Origin: Acinetobacter sp. Ac_5812
GTDB taxonomy: Bacteria > Pseudomonadota > Gammaproteobacteria > Pseudomonadales > Moraxellaceae
Reading direction: 5' to 3'
NCBI RefSeq assembly: GCF_013072695.1
Contig: NZ_LXUK01000027.1
Coordinates: 124,001 to 188,000, forward strand
DNA: 64,000 bases
The translations under genes were made by a program, and so were the position numbers. The notes below the pieces were generated by a model. That model saw only the letters and a program-made list of their open reading frames with translations. It searched no databases and was not told the origin of the DNA. Below, piece by piece: positions 63,152 to 64,000 of this stretch (positions are counted from its first letter, which is position 1; each line of letters starts with the position of its first letter).

Positions 63152-64000
63152 TATGCGGCTCCTAAAAGTGCATAACGTGTTTCCGTGTTATGTTGTAATT
63201 GTTCAGATGGCATTAAAAATGCCCCTTGACCCAGACCAGTCTGATGCCCAGAATTTAAACAAATTGGATTGATTTCACGTTTATCCAAAATCAAACGTAC
63301 ATCAATAAACAGTGTTGGGCTGCACCATGTCTGGATTAGGTGTTTTAACTTTTTATTTAAAGGCTGGTCAGGCAGAAAAGCTAAATACTGTTCTCGGGGT
63401 AATGGCCCGATTTGAATCTCGATTTTGCCATCAATTTGCTGAACCTTATCTCCACAAAAGGTATTCACACCCAGTAGGCTTGGATTGCTGCCGCCTAAGC
63501 GGGTCTTCTGCTCATCAGCCAAATAAAAAGTTTCTTTAACAAATTCTTGGATCTGAACCTGTTGATTAAACACACATGTCAACACCGTTTTTAACGCATG
63601 CGCAGTATTGTTTTGCCCCTGCATCAAACCAGAAAATTCTGCAAAATACTCATCTAGATCTTGTTGTTCATGCTGGGCGCGAATATAACCATTTAAAGCA
63701 TGCAAAATATCCAGATAATGATTGTCTTGTTCAATCTCATAACGCACTGCCAAGTTATAGGCCAAGCTAGCATCAACATATTTGGCCGTCAGCTTATGAT
63801 TGAATAGACCTAAAAATTCTTTAATCTCGAGTCGTTGCTGTCGGCTACTTTGTTTTAATTTATTGGTATAGGTATAAGGCAGTGCCCCTTGTGTCCCTGT
63901 AAGTCCGACCACCAGATTGGTTAAATGAATACGCTGATCTTGATAACTGAGTTCTTCAATTTCAGTCGCAGGGAAACTTAAACTAAATGAGGTGCCAAAT
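63151..64000 (-). CDS. tssG: T6SS baseplate protein TssG, partial
   Basis: The 3' part of tssG, about 283 codons, continuing past the right edge. The frame remains open upstream of the internal GTG at 63912 (NLVVGLTGTQGALPYTYTNK), so that codon is not the start. QGALPYTY and QLKQSSRQQRLEIKEFLGLF-type text match TssG, a baseplate wedge protein that pairs with TssF. The last sense codon is followed by TAATG shared with the AsaB-like gene. Confidence 0.85.
   Translation of the reverse strand, partial: FGTSFSLSFPATEIEELSYQDQRIHLTNLVVGLTGTQGALPYTYTNKLKQSSRQQRLEIKEFLGLFNHKLTAKYVDASLAYNLAVRYEIEQDNHYLDILHALNGYIRAQHEQQDLDEYFAEFSGLMQGQNNTAHALKTVLTCVFNQQVQIQEFVKETFYLADEQKTRLGGSNPSLLGVNTFCGDKVQQIDGKIEIQIGPLPREQYLAFLPDQPLNKKLKHLIQTWCSPTLFIDVRLILDKREINPICLNSGHQTGLGQGAFLMPSEQLQHNTETRYALLGAA

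Noticed and set aside
1..64000. tRNA, rRNA and intact insertion sequences
   Set aside because: I looked for cloverleaf-type genes ending in CCA, rRNA segments, and complete transposases with inverted ends; none was found in the intergenic regions.

Overview
The window is chromosomal DNA from an Acinetobacter-like gammaproteobacterium. It is AT-rich, densely coding, and carries gene sets I associate with that genus: the gyrA N-terminus, etfBA, lptM-lysA-dapF, a type VI secretion block containing genes known mainly from Acinetobacter, and a sulfur-metabolism encapsulin locus. I see no tRNA, rRNA, CRISPR array, prophage or intact insertion sequence. I cannot name the species.

Layout. 1-4.9 kb: gyrA (5' end of the gene only, wild-type QRDR), electron-transfer flavoprotein etfBA, and xerC. 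4.9-9.6 kb: a LysE-type exporter, an alpha/beta hydrolase paired with an ADP-ribosylglycohydrolase, then the lptM-lysA-dapF operon. 9.7-13 kb: two amino-acid transporters (CycA-like and AlsT/AgcS-like). 13.3-15.8 kb: radA and a Tim44-domain membrane protein. 15.8-20 kb: an accessory stretch with a decayed IS1-like transposase fragment, a large lipoprotein and two tandem LuxR-type regulators. 20-26.2 kb: a phosphate transporter and metH, transcribed apart from an intergenic region holding repeated TGACA/TGTCA elements. 26.2-27.7 kb: a small island with three CCTCCC-type hairpin repeats, a TIGR02391 (Ymh-like) gene and a DUF559 endonuclease-like gene. 27.7-32.3 kb: housekeeping and small genes (glutaminase-STAS, peptide deformylase, DUF2505, UspA). 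32.4-39.9 kb: a lipid-related block with a FadL-type porin, a DSD1-type PLP enzyme, an ALO-type FAD oxidoreductase, a neutral ceramidase and a divergent AraC regulator; it looks like a sphingolipid-utilisation cluster. 40-48.8 kb: a sulfur block with tauABCD, a rhodanese, a serine O-acetyltransferase, a family 2A encapsulin shell and its cysteine desulfurase cargo. 48.8-53.3 kb: a LysE exporter with divergent LysR regulator, a ChrA chromate transporter, and a DmeF-type Co/Ni exporter with a divergent RcnR-like repressor and visible operator. 53.3-55.4 kb: modABC molybdate uptake with a ModE-like site. 55.8-64 kb: part of a type VI secretion operon on the minus strand (tssG 3' part, an AsaB-like gene, tssM, tagF, tagN, PAAR), running off the right edge.

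How it fits together. The most distinctive system is the sulfur block. Taurine import and TauD release sulfite. Next to them, serine acetyltransferase makes the cysteine precursor, a rhodanese handles sulfane sulfur, and a cysteine desulfurase with a roughly 240-residue disordered N-terminal extension is translationally coupled to the encapsulin shell that should enclose it. This layout matches the described family 2A encapsulin sulfur compartments. The less described parts are its shared upstream dyads, the cargo-extension repeats, the candidate sphingolipid cluster, the TGACA arrays and the DUF559/repeat island.
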